The notes: a model not told the origin generated them from the sequence alone. Positions 50,942 through 60,142 are shown, counted from the first letter of the stretch. The stretch: DNA of 64,000 bases from Streptomyces sp. NBC_00083 (GCF_026343295.1 NZ_JAPELY010000001.1:1364001-1428000), one strand, 5' to 3'. Numbers and translations: made by a program.

Positions 50942-51898
50942 TCAGGCGGTGGCGGCGGCGCTCCGCGCTTCCATCGCCTGCTGGAAGAGACGGCCGGCGC
51001 GGTAGGAGGAGCGGACCAGCGGTCCCGACATCACACCGGAGAAGCCGATCTCGTCGGCCTCCTCCTTCAGCTCCACGAACTCCTGCGGCTTCACCCAGCG
51101 CTCCACGGGGTGGTGGCGCACGGAGGGCCGCAGGTACTGCGTGATCGTGATGAGTTCGCAACCCGCGTCGTGCAGGTGCTGGAGCGCCTCGCTGACCTCC
51201 CCACGGGTCTCGCCCATGCCGAGGATCAGGTTCGACTTGGTGATCAGGCCGTAGTCGCGGGCCTTGGTGATCACGTCGAGGGAGCGCTCGTAGCGGAAGC
51301 CGGGGCGGATCCGCTTGAAGATCCGCGGCACCGTCTCGACGTTGTGCGCGAAGACCTCGGGGCGGGAGGAGAAGACCTCCGCCAGCTGCTCGGGGACCGC
51401 GTTGAAGTCGGGGGCCAGCAGCTCGACCTTGGTGCGGCCCTCGGCGCGGCCCTCGGTCTGCGCGTGGATCTGGCGCACCGTCTCCGCGTACAGCCAGGCG
51501 CCGCCGTCGGCCAGGTCGTCGCGGGCGACGCCGGTGATGGTGGCGTAGTTCAGATCCATCGTGACGACGGACTCGCCGACGCGGCGGGGCTCGTCACGGT
51601 CGAGCGCCTCGGGCTTGCCCGTGTCGATCTGGCAGAAGTCGCAGCGCCGGGTGCACTGGTCGCCGCCGATGAGGAAGGTGGCCTCGCGGTCCTCCCAGCA
51701 TTCGAAGATGTTGGGGCAGCCCGCCTCCTGGCAGACCGTGTGCAGCCCCTCGCTCTTCACCAGTTTCTGCAGCTGGTTGTATTCGGGGCCCATCTTCGCC
51801 CGGGTCTTGATCCACTCGGGCTTGCGCTCGATGGGGGTCTGGCTGTTCCGGACCTCCAGGCGCAGCATCTTGCGTCCGTCGGGTGCGACTGCGGACAC
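50942..51898 (-). CDS. lipA: Lipoyl synthase
   Basis: A 318-residue radical-SAM enzyme that inserts two sulphur atoms into octanoyl-protein to make lipoyl groups of the 2-oxoacid dehydrogenases. The auxiliary cluster cysteines are C56, C61 and C67 ([13 protein letters not shown]). The radical-SAM cluster is C82-x3-C86-x2-C89. The C-terminal RSSYRAG includes the conserved serine cluster ligand. Start GTG 51898 has GGAG six bases upstream; longer readings from 52009 run into the lipB gap and are rejected. Confidence 0.97.
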   Translation of the reverse strand: MSAVAPDGRKMLRLEVRNSQTPIERKPEWIKTRAKMGPEYNQLQKLVKSEGLHTVCQEAGCPNIFECWEDREATFLIGGDQCTRRCDFCQIDTGKPEALDRDEPRRVGESVVTMDLNYATITGVARDDLADGGAWLYAETVRQIHAQTEGRAEGRTKVELLAPDFNAVPEQLAEVFSSRPEVFAHNVETVPRIFKRIRPGFRYERSLDVITKARDYGLITKSNLILGMGETRGEVSEALQHLHDAGCELITITQYLRPSVRHHPVERWVKPQEFVELKEEADEIGFSGVMSGPLVRSSYRAGRLFQQAMEARSAAATA

Positions 51899-52021
51899 GT
51901 CCGGCTCCCTGTGACTTCGATTCTTCGGCGAACCCAAGGGTACGCCCGTTGTTTGCTGGGGTGAGGTGCGGCTTCCCCGCGGGGGCAACCCCGGGGTGCG
52001 GGGCGGCATTCCCGGGCGGGG

Positions 52022-52819
52022 CTACGCCGACGCCGGTTCGATCTCCCGCGGGGCCAGTTCCGCGTGCTCGATGACGGCGCGCAGGTGCTTCTCGACCACC
52101 GGCAGGACCTCCTCGATCGTGACCTCGCGGCCCAGTTCGTACGAGAGCGACGTCACACCCGCGTCGCGGATCCCGCACGGCACGATCCGGTCGAACCAGG
52201 TGTTGTCCGGGTTCACGTTGAACGAGAAGCCGTGCATCGTGACGCCCTTGGCGACGCGGATGCCGATCGCCGCCAGCTTGCGGTCCTCGCGGCGCTGGCC
52301 GGCGTTGGAGGGTGCGTACTCCGGACCGTTGAGGCGGGCGTCGAACTCGTCGTCGGTCAGGCGCGGGTCGAAGTCGAGCGAGAGACCGCCGAGCCTGGGA
52401 CGCTGCTCGACCGGGTCGCCGAGCACCCACACCCCGCTGCGGCCCTCGACGCGGGTGGTCTCCAGGCCGAAATCGGCCGCGGTGCGGATCAGGGCCTCTT
52501 CGAGCCGGCGTACGTGGGCGACGACGTCGACCGGGCGCGGCAGCTTCTGGATCGGGTAGCCGACGAGCTGGCCGGGGCCGTGCCAGGTGATCTTGCCGCC
52601 GCGGTCGACGTCGATGACCGGGGTGCCGTCCAGGGGGCGCTCGCTGTCCTCGGTGCGGCGGCCCGCCGTGTAGACCGGCTGGTGCTCCAGGAGCAGACAG
52701 GTGTCGGTGATCTCGTCGGCGAAGCGGGCCGCGTGCACCCGGCGCTGCTCGTCCCAGGCCTCCTGGTACTCGACCGCGTCCTCGCCGAAACCCAGCCGGA
52801 CAAATCGCAGCTCGTTCAC
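52022..52819 (-). CDS. lipB: Octanoyl-[ACP]:protein N-octanoyltransferase
   Basis: A 265-residue LipB enzyme that transfers octanoate from acyl carrier protein to lipoyl domains, the step before LipA. Signatures are [17 protein letters not shown], catalytic K181 (RKLAAIGIR) and C215 ([10 protein letters not shown]). An insertion at about 133-178 makes it longer than the E. coli enzyme. Start GTG 52819 follows GGGGAG. It is 123 bases upstream of lipA in the same direction. Confidence 0.96.
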   Translation of the reverse strand: MNELRFVRLGFGEDAVEYQEAWDEQRRVHAARFADEITDTCLLLEHQPVYTAGRRTEDSERPLDGTPVIDVDRGGKITWHGPGQLVGYPIQKLPRPVDVVAHVRRLEEALIRTAADFGLETTRVEGRSGVWVLGDPVEQRPRLGGLSLDFDPRLTDDEFDARLNGPEYAPSNAGQRREDRKLAAIGIRVAKGVTMHGFSFNVNPDNTWFDRIVPCGIRDAGVTSLSYELGREVTIEEVLPVVEKHLRAVIEHAELAPREIEPASA

Positions 52820-52832
52820 GCCAGCTCCCCTG

Positions 52833-52859
52833 CCGAACCTCTCGGAACCTCTCGGAACC
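52833..52859. repeat. Short tandem repeat upstream of lipB
   Basis: About two and a half copies of a ten-base unit GGAACCTCTC lie 14-40 bases before the lipB start codon, within the 261-bp divergent gap to the NsdA-like regulator. They could affect the lipB leader. Confidence 0.5.
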
Positions 52860-53080
52860 GCCTGGACCCTCTTGGATGCGATCGATGCGCGCCCTCATTC
52901 ACTGTACGACCGTGTTCGACACCCCTCGCACGCCCCCTGGAGCCGGCAGAAACGGCACGTCACCACACGATCGGATGAATGCGGGGCGAAGGTGGCGGCA
53001 TTGGCCGTATTGACCGCTAAATTCTCGCCGTTCCATGAGGGCTGCACGCTTGGCCCGGAAGGCAGGAGAACGCAGAGCTG

Positions 53081-54529
53081 ATGACGGAACGACCCTCGCA
53101 GCGCACCCCCAACCGCCAGCTCGCCGCACTCATCGCAGAAGCCGGGTTCTCCAATGCCGGGCTCGCCCGCCGCGTTGACCAGCTCGGACTTGAGCACGGC
53201 CTGGACCTGCGCTACGACAAGACCTCGGTCACGCGGTGGCTGCGCGGCCAGCAACCGCGCGGCACCACACCCGCGCTGATTGCCGAGGTGTTCACCCGGC
53301 GGCTCGGCCGCCGGCTCTCCGCCCAGGATCTCGGGCTCGACGCCTGCGCGCCGGTCTACGCGGGCCTGGAGTTCGCGGCGACCCCGGAGGAGGCCGTCGA
53401 CATCGTCAGCGGGCTCTGGCGCAAGGACTCGGGCAGCCACGCCGAGCTCCGCAAGATCGCCTTCACCCCGGCGGGGCTGGTGGTCCCGAGCAGAGACTGG
53501 CTCATCGGGCGGGCCGACGACCGGGTGGGGCGGGGTGAACCCGGCCCGCCGTCCCAGGTGACCCGCATCCCCGTCCAGGGCCGCCCCTCCGTGCCCCGCC
53601 AGCGCACCACCGACCGGGGCCCGGGACAGCGGGTGACCAGCGGGGACATCGCGGCGCTCCGCTCCGTCGGCGAACTGTTCCGCACCCTCGACCACGCCTA
53701 CGGCGGCGGGCACGCCCGCCAGGCCCTGGTGCGGTACCTGGAGCACGAGGCCGAGCCGATGCTGCGCGGCACCTACGGCGAGAACGTGGGGCGGCGGCTG
53801 TTCGCCGCCGCCGCCGACCTGACCAGACTGGCCGGCTGGACCTCGTACGACATCGCCGCGCACGGGCTCGCCCAGCGGTACTTCGTGCAGGCGCTCCGGC
53901 TCTCGCAGGCCGCGGGGGACCGGGCGTACGGCTCGTACGTGCTGGTCACGATGAGCCGCCAGGCCGTCTACCTCGGGCACGGCCGCGAGGCGGTCCAGCT
54001 GGCCCGGGTCGCCCAGCAGGGCGTCGGGTCCGCGGCGCCGCCCGTCGTGCAGTCGCTGCTCAACGCGGTGGAGGCGCGCGGCCACGGAGTGCTCGGCGAG
54101 GTACGGGCGTGCACCGCCTCGCTGGTACGGGCCGAGCGGGCCCTGGAGAGCGCGCGGCCCGGCGACGACGTGCCGCACTGGGCGCGCTTCTTCGACGAGG
54201 CGCAGCTCGCCGACGAGTTCGGCCACTGCCACCGCGACCTCCAGCAGTACCGGGCCTGCGCCCAGCACGCGGAGCGCTCGCTGCAACTGCGCGCCCCCGG
54301 ATACGCCCGCTCGCGCCTGTTCTGCCGCGTCGTGCTCGCCACGGCCCGGCTCGGCCTCGGCGAACTCGACCAGGCGTGCGCGCTCGGCGCGGAGGCGGCC
54401 CAGCAGGCGAGCGAGATGCGCTCGGCCCGCGCGGTGGAGTACGTCCGCGACTTCGAGCGCCGTCTCGAGCCCTACCGGGACGCCGCCGCGGTACGCACCT
54501 ACCGGGACCGGGTGGCCGCGCTGGGGTGA
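53081..54529 (+). CDS. NsdA-like regulator with N-terminal HTH and TPR-like region
   Basis: A 482-residue protein resembling the Streptomyces NsdA family of negative developmental/antibiotic regulators. The first 60 residues form a helix-turn-helix-like region (AALIAEAGFSNAGLARRVDQ, TSVTRWLRGQQPRG). A Pro/Arg-rich linker spans about 160-190. A long helical repeat region (about 195-480) follows, including QALVRYLEHEAEPMLRGTYG and AQRYFVQALRLSQAAGDRAYG. Assignment to the family is from memory of its layout. ATG 53081 follows GGAGAACGCAGAGC. It is divergent from lipB and converges on an FAD oxidoreductase. Confidence 0.75.
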   Translation: MTERPSQRTPNRQLAALIAEAGFSNAGLARRVDQLGLEHGLDLRYDKTSVTRWLRGQQPRGTTPALIAEVFTRRLGRRLSAQDLGLDACAPVYAGLEFAATPEEAVDIVSGLWRKDSGSHAELRKIAFTPAGLVVPSRDWLIGRADDRVGRGEPGPPSQVTRIPVQGRPSVPRQRTTDRGPGQRVTSGDIAALRSVGELFRTLDHAYGGGHARQALVRYLEHEAEPMLRGTYGENVGRRLFAAAADLTRLAGWTSYDIAAHGLAQRYFVQALRLSQAAGDRAYGSYVLVTMSRQAVYLGHGREAVQLARVAQQGVGSAAPPVVQSLLNAVEARGHGVLGEVRACTASLVRAERALESARPGDDVPHWARFFDEAQLADEFGHCHRDLQQYRACAQHAERSLQLRAPGYARSRLFCRVVLATARLGLGELDQACALGAEAAQQASEMRSARAVEYVRDFERRLEPYRDAAAVRTYRDRVAALG

Positions 54530-54535
54530 CGCGGG

Positions 54536-54576
54536 GGCCGGCGTCCACGACGACGCCTTCGTCGTGGACGCCGGCC
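54536..54576. terminator. 18-bp perfect hairpin between convergent genes
   Basis: An uninterrupted 18-base stem (54536-54553 with 54559-54576, core GGCGTCCACGACGA) closes a five-base loop CGCCT. It starts seven bases after the regulator stop and ends before the convergent oxidoreductase stop. This is an ideal bidirectional terminator despite having no T tract. Confidence 0.88.
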
Positions 54577-54602
54577 TGCTGAAGGCCCCGGGGCATCGCG
54601 GT

Positions 54603-55919
54603 TCAGGCGGCCCGGTGGATCACCTCCGCCGTCGCCTGCCAGGGGCGGACGCCCAGGTCTGCGAGGATCGCGTGGGCGGCGCGGCGGCCCGAGTAGAGGG
54701 CGCCCTGGACGGTGCTGGTGTCGCGGTGGTCGCCGCAGACGTACAGGCCGGCCAGGAGCCGGACCGGGCGGCGCAGATCGTGCGGGGCGGGCATCGACGG
54801 CACGGCCTGCGGGGTGTGGTGCAGGGCCAGCAGTTCCCAGTCGGCGGTGGACGTGGCGTACAGGGACGCCAGTTGGCGGCGTACGGCGCGCTCCACGTCG
54901 TCGGGCGGGGCGCCGAGCACGGCCGAGGTGATCAGGGTCCGGCCGTGCGGCGCACGGCTCGGGTCGACCTCGCTCATCACCGAGGTGTACGCCACGGGCC
55001 CGCTGCGGTCCGCGTCCAGGAGCAGCGCGGGGTCGGCGAGGGGGGAGTGCGGCGCGGTGTGGTGCAGCACGGTCAGCGGGTGGAAGCCGGGGACCCTGAG
55101 GCCCGGCAGGAGTTCGGCGGCGGCGGGGGCGTCGGTGGCCAGGAGCACGGAGCGGCAGCCGAACACGCCGTGCTCCGCTGTGGTGACCGAGGTCGTGGCG
55201 ACGGAGGTCACCTTCACGTCCGTACGCACCGTGCCCGGCGGCAGGGCCGCGGCGAGCAGCTCCGGCAGGGTGGCCGCGCCGCCCGCCGGCACACAGAGCC
55301 TGCCGCGCGCGAAGCCGCGCAGGGCGAGGTCGGCGCAGCGGCTCGACGTGGTCAGGCCGGGGTCGCAGAGCAGGGCGGAGAGCAGCGGGCGTACGAAACC
55401 GTCCAGGGTGCGGGCGGGCAGGCCCCGGCTCGACAGGGCCTCGCCGATGGGGAGTTCGGGGCGGGCCGTGATCCGCGCCAGGGGAGTGGCGGCGAGCTTG
55501 GCGAGCGCCTTGCCGAGCCGGGCCTGGTCGAGCGCGCCGCCGAGGGGGGTGGGGGTGCCGCGAGGGGCGCTCGCTCGGGCGCGTGCGGCGGCCAGTGCGC
55601 CCCTCGCGCTCCCGGTCGCACCGGCCCGGTGGTGGCGGCCCTCACTGTGCACGAGGACCCCGGGCGAGAAGGGGCGCAGCGGCAGCTCTTCGAGGCCGGG
55701 GGTGCGGGTCAGTTCCGGGTACGACGTCGAAAGGAGCTGCCCGATCCGGTCGAGCCGGAAGCCGTCGATCTGCTGCGTCGACATGCGGCCGCCCACACCG
55801 GGGGCTGCCTCCAGGACGCTGACCGTGACTCCCGCGCCGGTCAGCCGATGGGCGGCTGACAGGCCCGCGAGCCCGGCTCCCACGATGAGTACGTCCGCAT
55901 GGTGTGCGGTGCTGAGCAC
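54603..55919 (-). CDS. FAD-dependent amine-oxidase/phytoene-desaturase-like oxidoreductase
   Basis: A 438-residue flavoprotein. The N-terminal dinucleotide motif VLIVGAGLAGLSAAHRL and EAAPGVGGRMST (residues about 8-45) are those of the amine oxidase/phytoene desaturase superfamily. The C-terminal YVCGDHRDTSTVQGALYSGRRAA completes the FAD site (quoted in parts). The substrate is unknown and no carotenoid genes are adjacent. Start GTG 55919 has GGGGAGG five bases upstream; readings extended to 56066 are rejected. Confidence 0.87.
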   Translation of the reverse strand: MLSTAHHADVLIVGAGLAGLSAAHRLTGAGVTVSVLEAAPGVGGRMSTQQIDGFRLDRIGQLLSTSYPELTRTPGLEELPLRPFSPGVLVHSEGRHHRAGATGSARGALAAARARASAPRGTPTPLGGALDQARLGKALAKLAATPLARITARPELPIGEALSSRGLPARTLDGFVRPLLSALLCDPGLTTSSRCADLALRGFARGRLCVPAGGAATLPELLAAALPPGTVRTDVKVTSVATTSVTTAEHGVFGCRSVLLATDAPAAAELLPGLRVPGFHPLTVLHHTAPHSPLADPALLLDADRSGPVAYTSVMSEVDPSRAPHGRTLITSAVLGAPPDDVERAVRRQLASLYATSTADWELLALHHTPQAVPSMPAPHDLRRPVRLLAGLYVCGDHRDTSTVQGALYSGRRAAHAILADLGVRPWQATAEVIHRAA

Positions 55920-56240
55920 GTGGTCCTCCCCGAGGTGGGCGCGGTAGGTGGAGGCCTCATGCCCCCAACTGGCCGACGGAATGCCGTAGTTCGGAGAGAG
56001 AGTAGGGATGTTCCGGGGGGTGGCCCCGCGCGCAGGGGGGTGGACGTCGAGGCACACCGGGCGCACGGGGTCCCTCCGGGGGAGGCGGGGTGGGGCATCC
56101 CGGGCCCGCGGGGGTCTTTGCGTCCGGACCCCGCCGGCACCTGCGGACCGTGCTCGCTCCTCGCGCGCTGACTACTCGGTGCCGGCCGGCATGCGGACCC
56201 TCAGCCCGTCCGGCTGCTCGACCTCGGCCTGTGCGGCCAC

Positions 56241-56310
56241 CTCAGCCCGTCCGGCGTTTGAGGACGAGCGCCCTTGAGGCGCGAACCGGGGTCTGGGGCG
56301 GAGCCCCAGG
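56241..56310 (+). repeat. 30-bp intergenic repeat, copy A, with hairpin
   Basis: The element starts CTCAGCCCGTCCGGCGTTTG at 56241 and its 30 bases recur exactly at 56477-56506. It is followed by a hairpin CTGGGGC-GGA-GCCCCAG around 56293-56309. A partial copy precedes it at about 56199-56214. Such elements are scattered through Streptomyces intergenic regions, often near gene ends. Confidence 0.75.
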
Positions 56311-56346
56311 GGCCCGTCTCCAGGGTGCGGACCGTGCGTGGCTTGG

Positions 56347-56368
56347 CGCGCAGTTCCCCGCGCCCCTG
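56347..56368 (-). repeat. Intergenic repeat, copy 2 (22 bp, inverted)
   Basis: This is the exact reverse complement of the element at 969-990, some 55 kb away. Both copies are outside genes. Confidence 0.7.
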
Positions 56369-56476
56369 TAAGGCACCCGGTGCCGAGTGGTCGCGCTCCC
56401 CGCGGCGGAGCCGTGCAGAAGGGGCAGGCCCGCGCCCCTAGTAGGGCACCCGGTGTCGTGTGCCGGCATGCACGTC

Positions 56477-56545
56477 CTCAGCCCGTCCGGCGTTTGAGGA
56501 CGAGCGGCCTTCAGGCGCGAACGGGGTCTGGGGCGGAGCCCCGGG
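56477..56545 (+). repeat. 30-bp intergenic repeat, copy B, with hairpin
   Basis: This is the second exact copy of the 30-base element (56477-56506), again followed after a short variable part by GGGGTCTGGGGCGGAGCCCC (about 56523-56542), a small hairpin. It lies just after the stop of the minus-strand epimerase gene, where it could end transcription. Confidence 0.75.
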
Positions 56546-56554
56546 GGGCAGCGC

Positions 56555-57439
56555 CTACGCTGCCCGGAGCGCGGCCTCCACGCTCGGGAAGGCGTACCGG
56601 AACCCCGCCGCCAGCAGCGCCGCAGGCACAACGCGCTGACCCGCCAGCACATCCCCCGCCGCCTCCCCGAGAGCGACCCGCAGCGCCGCCCCCGGCACCG
56701 GCAGCAGGGCCGGGCGGTGCAGTACCCGGGACATCGCCTCCGTCACCTCCCGGTTCGTCACCGGCTCCGGCGCCGTCAGGTTCACCGGCCCGGACAGCGA
56801 CTCCGTGTCCAGCAGGAACCGCAGCGCCGCCACCTCGTCGTGCAGTGCGATGAACGACATGTACTGGCGCCCGCTGCCGAGCCGCCCCCCGAGCCCCGCC
56901 CGGAACAGCGGGATGAGCTTCGCCCAGGCGCCGCCCCGGCGGGACACCACAAGACCCGTACGGGCGAACACCGTACGGATGCCCGCCTCCTCGGCCGGCC
57001 CCGCCGCCTCCTCCCACTCCACGCACACCGAGGGCAGGAAACCGTCGCCCGGTGGCGCCGACTCGTCCACCGCGCGCGACCCCGTGTCGCCGTAGTAGCC
57101 GACCGCCGACCCGCTCACCAGCACCTTCGGCGGGGTGTCCAGAGAGGCGAGGGCCTCGGCGAGCGCCGCCGTGCCGAGCACCCTGCTGTCCCGGATCTGC
57201 TTCTTGTACGCGTCCGTCCACCGGTGGTCGGCGACCCCCGCCCCGGCCAGATGCACCACCGCCTCGCACCCGGTGAGCCCCGCCGCGTCCACGTACTGGC
57301 GCGCCGGATCCCACGCGACCTCGTCCGGCGCGTCCGCGCCGCGCCGCACCAGGCGCAGCACCTCGTGCCCGTCCGCCCGGAGCGAGCGGACCAGCTCCGT
57401 ACCGATCAGTCCTGTCGAACCCGTCACCGCGATCTTCAT
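56555..57439 (-). CDS. TIGR01777-type NAD-dependent epimerase (SulA-like)
   Basis: A 294-residue atypical SDR. It has the Rossmann start KIAVTGSTGLIGTELVRSL, the family block WDPARQYVDAAGL with EAVVHLAGAGVADHRW, the active-site region SAVGYYGD, and a C-terminal DUF1731-like segment (VPGAALRVALGEAAGDVLAGQRVVPAALLAAGFRY in parts). This family is widespread with unclear substrate. Start ATG 57439 has GAGG nine bases upstream; ATG 57448 is too close to it. It is divergent from the GNAT gene with 45 bases between. Confidence 0.9.
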   Translation of the reverse strand: MKIAVTGSTGLIGTELVRSLRADGHEVLRLVRRGADAPDEVAWDPARQYVDAAGLTGCEAVVHLAGAGVADHRWTDAYKKQIRDSRVLGTAALAEALASLDTPPKVLVSGSAVGYYGDTGSRAVDESAPPGDGFLPSVCVEWEEAAGPAEEAGIRTVFARTGLVVSRRGGAWAKLIPLFRAGLGGRLGSGRQYMSFIALHDEVAALRFLLDTESLSGPVNLTAPEPVTNREVTEAMSRVLHRPALLPVPGAALRVALGEAAGDVLAGQRVVPAALLAAGFRYAFPSVEAALRAA

Positions 57440-57484
57440 GGAGCTCATCCTCGCTCGGTCCGTCCCACGTGGCACAGTGGCCGC

Positions 57485-58048
57485 ATGGACGAGTCGTACC
57501 CCACGCCCCGTACTTCCGCGCCCCCGCTGATACGGGCCGCCCGGCGCTCCGACGGCGACCGGCTCGCCGTGCTCACCCGTGAGGCGTGGTCCACGCTGCA
57601 CGCCGTCGGGCCGCGCCCCACCGCGCCGTACGAGCCCTTCTTCGACGACCTGCACCTGCCCTCGCACTTCCTCGTCGCCGAGCTGGACGGCGAGGTGGTG
57701 GGGTTCATCCGGCTGGTGCCGGCCACCTCGCTCGCCAGCAACCGGCACGTCCGGCAGATCCAGGGGCTCGAAATCGCCGCCTCCGCACAGCGCCGCGGGG
57801 TGGGCCGCGCCCTGCTGCGCGGCGCGTACGAGGCGGCCCGCCGGCAGGGCGCCACCCGGATCACCCTGCACGTCCTCGGCCACAACGCGCCGGCCCGCGC
57901 GCTGTACGAGGCCGAGGGCTTCGCCGTCGAGGGCGTACTGCCGGGCGAGTTCCTCCTGGACGGCGCGTACGTGGACGACATCCTCATGGGCCGCTCCCTC
58001 ACCGACAGCCGACCACCCGCACCCCCGAGAGCAGGGCAGGCACCGTGA
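57485..58048 (+). CDS. GNAT-family N-acetyltransferase
   Basis: A 187-residue acetyltransferase. The core reads HFLVAELDGEVVGFIRLVP, then LEIAASAQRRGVGRALLRGAYEAAR (acetyl-CoA binding R-x2-G-x-G), then LHVLGHNAPARALYEAEGF. The substrate is unknown. The stop overlaps the next start as GTGA, so it is translationally coupled to an M20 amidohydrolase. The pair may acetylate and deacetylate the same class of amines, which is inference. Confidence 0.88.
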   Translation: MDESYPTPRTSAPPLIRAARRSDGDRLAVLTREAWSTLHAVGPRPTAPYEPFFDDLHLPSHFLVAELDGEVVGFIRLVPATSLASNRHVRQIQGLEIAASAQRRGVGRALLRGAYEAARRQGATRITLHVLGHNAPARALYEAEGFAVEGVLPGEFLLDGAYVDDILMGRSLTDSRPPAPPRAGQAP

Positions 58049-59310
58049 CCCCTTCCACCCCCTCCGCCCGGAGCGCGGCCGGCGCCGCCCCCACCGTCCT
58101 GCGCGGGCTCGACGCGATCCACGCCGACCTCGCCGGGCTCTACCGCGACCTGCACGCCCACCCCGAGCTGTCCTTCGCCGAGCACCGCACCGCCGCCGAG
58201 GCCGCCCGCAGGGCGCGGGAGTACGGGTACGAGGTGACGACCGGGGTCGGGCGCACCGGAGTCGTCGCCGTCCTGCACAACGGCCCCGGGCCCACCGTGC
58301 TGCTGCGGGCCGACATCGACGCGCTCCCGGTGACCGAGCGGACCGGCCTCGCGCACGCCTCCACCGTCGAGGGCGTCATGCACGCCTGCGGCCACGACAT
58401 GCACACCACGTGCCTGCTCGGCACCCTCAAGCTGCTCGCCGACGCCCGCGCGCTGTGGAGCGGCACCGTGCTCGGCGTCTTCCAGCCGGCCGAGGAGATC
58501 GGCCGGGGCGCGCGGGCCATGCTCGACGACGGGCTCTACGAGCGGTTCGGCACGCCCGACGTCGTGCTCGGCCAGCACGTGGGGCCGTTCCCCGCCGGGA
58601 TGATCGGCGCGCACCCGGGGCCCGCCTTCGCGGGCGCCGACTCGCTCAGGGTCGTCCTGTACGGCAAGGGCGCGCACGGTTCGCGGCCCGAGGCGTCCGT
58701 CGACCCCGTGGTGATGGCCGCCTCCACCGTGCTGCGGCTCCAGACCATCGTGTCCCGCGAGATCCCGGGCAGCGAGACGGCCGTCGTCACCGTCGGCGCC
58801 CTGAACGCCGGGACCAAGGACAACATCATCCCGGACGAGGCCGAGCTGAAGCTCAACATCCGCACGTACAAGCCGGACGTGCGGGACAAGGTGCTCGCCG
58901 CCGTCGAGCGGATCGTGCGCGGTGAGGCGGCCGTCGCCGGCGCCGTGCGCGAACCCGACATCGAGACGGTCGACACCTTCCCGGTGCTCGTCAACGACGA
59001 GGGCGCGGTGGCGCGGACCATGGCCGCCGTCGGCGCGGTCATCGGCGCCGACAAGGTGCTCGACCCGGGCGCCGTCACCGGCAGCGAGGACGTCGGCCTG
59101 TTCGGCACGGACGCCCAAGTGCCGCTCTGCTACTGGCTGTTCGGGGGAGCGGATCCGGCGGCGTACGGCGCCGCGTTCGCCGCCGGCACCCTCGACAAGG
59201 ACATCCCCTCCAACCACTCGCCGTTCTTCGCGCCGGTCGTCGACCCGACGCTGACCACCGGCGTCACCGCCCTCACCGCCGCCGCGCTCGGCTGGCTCGA
59301 CGCCCGGTAG
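58045..59310 (+). CDS. M20-family amidohydrolase/peptidase
   Basis: A 421-residue metal-dependent amidohydrolase of the M20D type (N-acyl amino acid or hippurate-like hydrolase). Metal ligands are visible in MHACGHDMH (C115, H117) and PAEEIGRG (the glutamate pair near 151), with GQHVGPFPAG and a late NHSPFF. The dimerisation domain carries GKGAHGSRPE. GTG 58045 follows GGGCAGG and overlaps the GNAT stop. It converges with a TetR gene, 12 bases between the stops. Confidence 0.92.
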   Translation: MTPSTPSARSAAGAAPTVLRGLDAIHADLAGLYRDLHAHPELSFAEHRTAAEAARRAREYGYEVTTGVGRTGVVAVLHNGPGPTVLLRADIDALPVTERTGLAHASTVEGVMHACGHDMHTTCLLGTLKLLADARALWSGTVLGVFQPAEEIGRGARAMLDDGLYERFGTPDVVLGQHVGPFPAGMIGAHPGPAFAGADSLRVVLYGKGAHGSRPEASVDPVVMAASTVLRLQTIVSREIPGSETAVVTVGALNAGTKDNIIPDEAELKLNIRTYKPDVRDKVLAAVERIVRGEAAVAGAVREPDIETVDTFPVLVNDEGAVARTMAAVGAVIGADKVLDPGAVTGSEDVGLFGTDAQVPLCYWLFGGADPAAYGAAFAAGTLDKDIPSNHSPFFAPVVDPTLTTGVTALTAAALGWLDAR

Positions 59311-59322
59311 CGGTACGGCGGT

Positions 59323-59973
59323 TCAGCGGCCCAACAGGCGCATTCCGCCGGTGAGTTCGCGCAGACAGCGCACGGCGAGTTCGGCGGGGGAGCCGGGGCC
59401 GGAGGCCGGTGCGTCGGTGGCGGCCCACGCCTCCAGGGCGACCCGGATCGCGTCGGTGGCCGCGGCCGCCGCGAGGCGCACCTCCAGGGCGTCCGCCCCC
59501 GGCCCCGCCAGGCGGGCGAGCACGGGCAGTAGCCGCTCCTCGGAGTCCTGGTTGACCCGGTACCAGACCGCGCGCAGCGCCGCGTCGTGCTCCGCCGCGC
59601 GCAGTAGCCCCCTGGTCCACCGCAGTTGTTCCGCGGCGGGTGCGTCGGGCACCGCGAGGGCCTCGCGCACGGCCGCCTCCAAAGTCCTGGCGAGCGGGCC
59701 GGGCTCGGCGGCTTCGAGCAGCGCCCGCCAGCGTTCGGCGCCGCCCGAGAGGAGCGGGCCGACCGCGTCCTGCTTGGAGCGGAAGTAGCGGTAGAAGGTG
59801 CGCAGGGCGACGCCGGCGTGCCGGGCGATGGCCTCCGCGGTGGTGCCGTCGGGGCCGTGCTCGGCGAAGAGCGCGGCCGCGGCGCGGGCGATGTCGAGCT
59901 GGGTCGCGGCCTTGCGGCGCTCCGTCAGGGAGGGCTTGGGCGGCGGGGCGGGCTGCGCGGCGGGCTGGATCAC
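59323..59973 (-). CDS. TetR-family repressor
   Basis: A 216-residue TetR regulator. The N-terminal helix-turn-helix (IARAAAALFAEHGPDGTTAEA, IARHAGVALRTFYRYFRSKQD) is followed by a helical ligand domain with a Pro/Gly/Ala-rich loop near 190. Start GTG 59973. It is divergent from an SDR gene, with a palindrome at 60022-60036 between them, and probably represses both. The ligand is unknown. Confidence 0.9.
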   Translation of the reverse strand: MIQPAAQPAPPPKPSLTERRKAATQLDIARAAAALFAEHGPDGTTAEAIARHAGVALRTFYRYFRSKQDAVGPLLSGGAERWRALLEAAEPGPLARTLEAAVREALAVPDAPAAEQLRWTRGLLRAAEHDAALRAVWYRVNQDSEERLLPVLARLAGPGADALEVRLAAAAATDAIRVALEAWAATDAPASGPGSPAELAVRCLRELTGGMRLLGR

Positions 59974-60021
59974 CGCCCAAGCCTACGCCCGCACCTCTCC
60001 CGCCTGCACGGATTGACGTCA

Positions 60022-60036
60022 TGGCAAAACGTGCCA
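60022..60036. promoter_or_regulatory. Candidate TetR operator
   Basis: TGGCA and TGCCA, spaced by five bases (AAACG), form a 15-bp inverted repeat in the TetR-SDR gap. A TTGACG at 60013-60018 just upstream could be a -35 hexamer, so repression by blocking the promoter is plausible. Confidence 0.65.
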
Positions 60037-60142
60037 CCTAGGCGTACGGTGGTGTCGAATCCTCCTGGACCCACGACGAGCCGACGACGGACCCCGGGCC
60101 CTGTCGGCCCCCGGGTCCCGATCTTGAGAAAGCTGGACCGCG

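Larger units (their letters stand above)
55920..56554. other. 635-bp non-coding region rich in Streptomyces intergenic repeats
   Basis: No convincing gene is present between the oxidoreductase start and the epimerase stop. The stretch contains two full copies and one partial copy of a 30-bp element with an associated hairpin, plus the inverted copy of the 22-bp element found at 969-990. It looks like a nest of dispersed repeats. Confidence 0.7.

Noticed and set aside
55920-56554. Several short open frames in the repeat-rich gap
   Set aside because: They consist of Pro/Arg/Gly-rich translations of dispersed repeats, with no ribosome-binding sites and no recognisable motifs.
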